Assembly (NCBI GenBank): GCA_024680695.1
Contig: JAILBW010000196.1
Location: forward strand, 1-34,071
DNA: 34,071 bases
Reading direction: 5' to 3'
DNA from: Bacteroidaceae bacterium
Lineage (GTDB): Bacteria; Bacteroidota; Bacteroidia; Bacteroidales; Bacteroidaceae
Position 1 is the first letter of the stretch. Each line of letters starts with the position of its first letter. Below are positions 33,018 through 34,071 of the stretch, piece after piece. The position numbers were made by a program, and so were the translations under genes. Under the pieces are notes generated by a model that ran no database searches, was not told the origin of the DNA, and worked only from the letters and a program-made list of their open reading frames with translations.

Positions 33018-33099
33018 CGGTGTATAATGACAAAAGTGCAGGGATATTCTTTGTTTTACAACATATTAACCTAACATCAATTTAACTAAATCACTATTT

Positions 33100-34071
33100 A
33101 TGAAAAAGAAACTGATTTCTCTTTTCTTGATGGCGGTAATCGGTGCAACACAGTTTGCAACGGCTCAGGATCTTTCTGCCTATGACGGCAGCAAGGACAA
33201 TCCTTTCCGCATTGAAACAGTGCAGCAATTCTGCTCACTAGCCAGCTATCTGAAGTCGGGCCAGATGAACTATATTGTTCTGGAGGCCGACCTGGATATG
33301 AGTGGCGTGACAGACTGGAAACCCCTCTTCAACAATGGCGGGGATTATCCATTCTTTGATTTCGACGGAAAAAACCACGTCATCCGCAACCTCACCAACA
33401 ACATGCCCGGAGCGTATGACTACCCTGGCATCTTCGGCGTGCTTTGCGGTAACGTGCGCAACCTTGGCGTGGAGAATGCCGACATCACAAGTACCGGCGG
33501 CACGGGCATCATCGCTGGCTATCTGAATCACAGCCAGTTCAATGGGCAGCCCTGCTACGTCGAGAATGTATGGGTGACAGGTAAGGTGACTGCCAGCGGC
33601 TACTGCGGTGGCATGTTCGGCAATGTTGCAGGCGAAAGCCACTTCTACAACTGCTACACCAACGTGGAGGTGAACGGCTCGACCGACCTCACTGGCGGCA
33701 TCATCGGCCGCGTACGCGGACAGGTGGATATGGTGCAGGTATATGCAGCTGGCAGCATCAACAAAGGCGGCGGCATCATCGGCGGCGGCTTCCAGGACGC
33801 TACGCCCGAGGGTTCGTACAAGCACATCATTGTATGGAACAACACAGAGAATAACTTCGGTCCCGTACGCGAAGACGGCGACAATCTGGTAAGAGTGTTC
33901 TACTACGACGGCACCAACTTTGCCAGACTTCAGCAGGAAGTTGTGGCATGGGACAGCCAGGTATGGACCTGCGGTATGGGCGAGGGTGAATATCCCACCT
34001 TTGCAGCTCCCGCCGGACTCCAGATTGTGGACGGCTACTACCTCGTAAGTGATGCCGACCAACTCAACCAA
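33100..34071 (+). CDS. Surface protein with GLUG-type repeats (3' end outside window)
   Basis: The frame is open from the ATG at 33100 to the last base, 324 codons without a stop. The signal peptide is residues 1-22 (MKKKLISLFLMAVIGATQFA, then TA|QD). The mature part starts AYDGSKDNPFRIETVQQFCS, then LEADLDMSGVTDWKPLF. This is the standard opening of Bacteroidetes GLUG/beta-helix surface proteins (dGtkenPy.I.t.e.l..la). GLUG-like units follow: PGIFGVLCGNVRNLGVENAD, GGMFGNVAGESHFYNCYTNV, GGIIGRVRGQVDMVQVYAAG and GGGIIGGGFQDATPEGSYKH. A new unit seems to begin at the edge (GYYLVSDADQLNQ). Likely a right-handed beta-helix adhesin or exoprotein; a sorting tail like that at 1-249 may lie beyond the window. 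The antisense 277-residue frame is its shadow. Confidence 0.88.
   Translation, partial: MKKKLISLFLMAVIGATQFATAQDLSAYDGSKDNPFRIETVQQFCSLASYLKSGQMNYIVLEADLDMSGVTDWKPLFNNGGDYPFFDFDGKNHVIRNLTNNMPGAYDYPGIFGVLCGNVRNLGVENADITSTGGTGIIAGYLNHSQFNGQPCYVENVWVTGKVTASGYCGGMFGNVAGESHFYNCYTNVEVNGSTDLTGGIIGRVRGQVDMVQVYAAGSINKGGGIIGGGFQDATPEGSYKHIIVWNNTENNFGPVREDGDNLVRVFYYDGTNFARLQQEVVAWDSQVWTCGMGEGEYPTFAAPAGLQIVDGYYLVSDADQLNQ

Noticed and set aside
33238-34071. 277-codon minus-strand frame at the right edge
   Set aside because: Antisense to the GLUG-repeat gene, which has a promoter, a signal peptide and repeat units on the plus strand.

Overview
The window reads as chromosomal DNA of a Bacteroidales bacterium, most likely Prevotella or a close relative. 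The signs are TAnnTTTG (-7) promoter elements without clear Shine-Dalgarno sites, a carboxypeptidase-regulatory-like TonB receptor, SPI and lipobox signals on many surface proteins, a 'DLSGRRV...GIYIVGGKKV' C-terminal tail, and epimerase-type threonine dehydrogenase next to kbl. No rRNA, tRNA, transposase, phage gene or CRISPR array was seen.

Layout. 1-249 is the 3' end of a surface protein. 361-19272 is a co-directional cluster of six exported proteins: an outer-membrane beta-barrel, a 3685-residue TANFOR-type giant, a multi-FN3 protein, two lipoproteins and a DUF1573 protein, closed by a strong terminator. 19778-21424 holds an N-acetylmuramoyl-L-alanine amidase and an MCE/MlaD protein. 21805-27415 holds dnaA, a nitroreductase fused to the tail of a class II ribonucleotide reductase, folB, an internally deleted ybjQ and a TonB-dependent receptor, all closely packed. 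27827-29614 is a carboxyltransferase whose biotinyl-like tail lacks the biotin lysine. 30561-32912 is the divergent kbl / threonine dehydrogenase pair. 33100 to the right edge is the start of a GLUG-repeat surface protein.

How the genes work together. The six-gene cluster looks like one surface assembly: an outer-membrane pore or anchor, a very large fibrous exoprotein, an FN3 partner and two lipid-anchored accessories. Kbl and threonine dehydrogenase together convert threonine to glycine plus acetyl-CoA. The amidase and MCE protein act on the envelope.

The most unusual features are: two apparent in-frame deletion scars about 0.9 kb apart downstream of dnaA (nitroreductase::NrdJ tail, and ybjQ); several families of short periodic intergenic repeats (7 bp, 11 bp and exactly 22 bp), including a 286-bp palindromic element built from GCCTACAT units; and an identical 12-mer TATAATATATAA placed 11-12 nt before three start codons. 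Family names are from memory of the families; no database search was possible.
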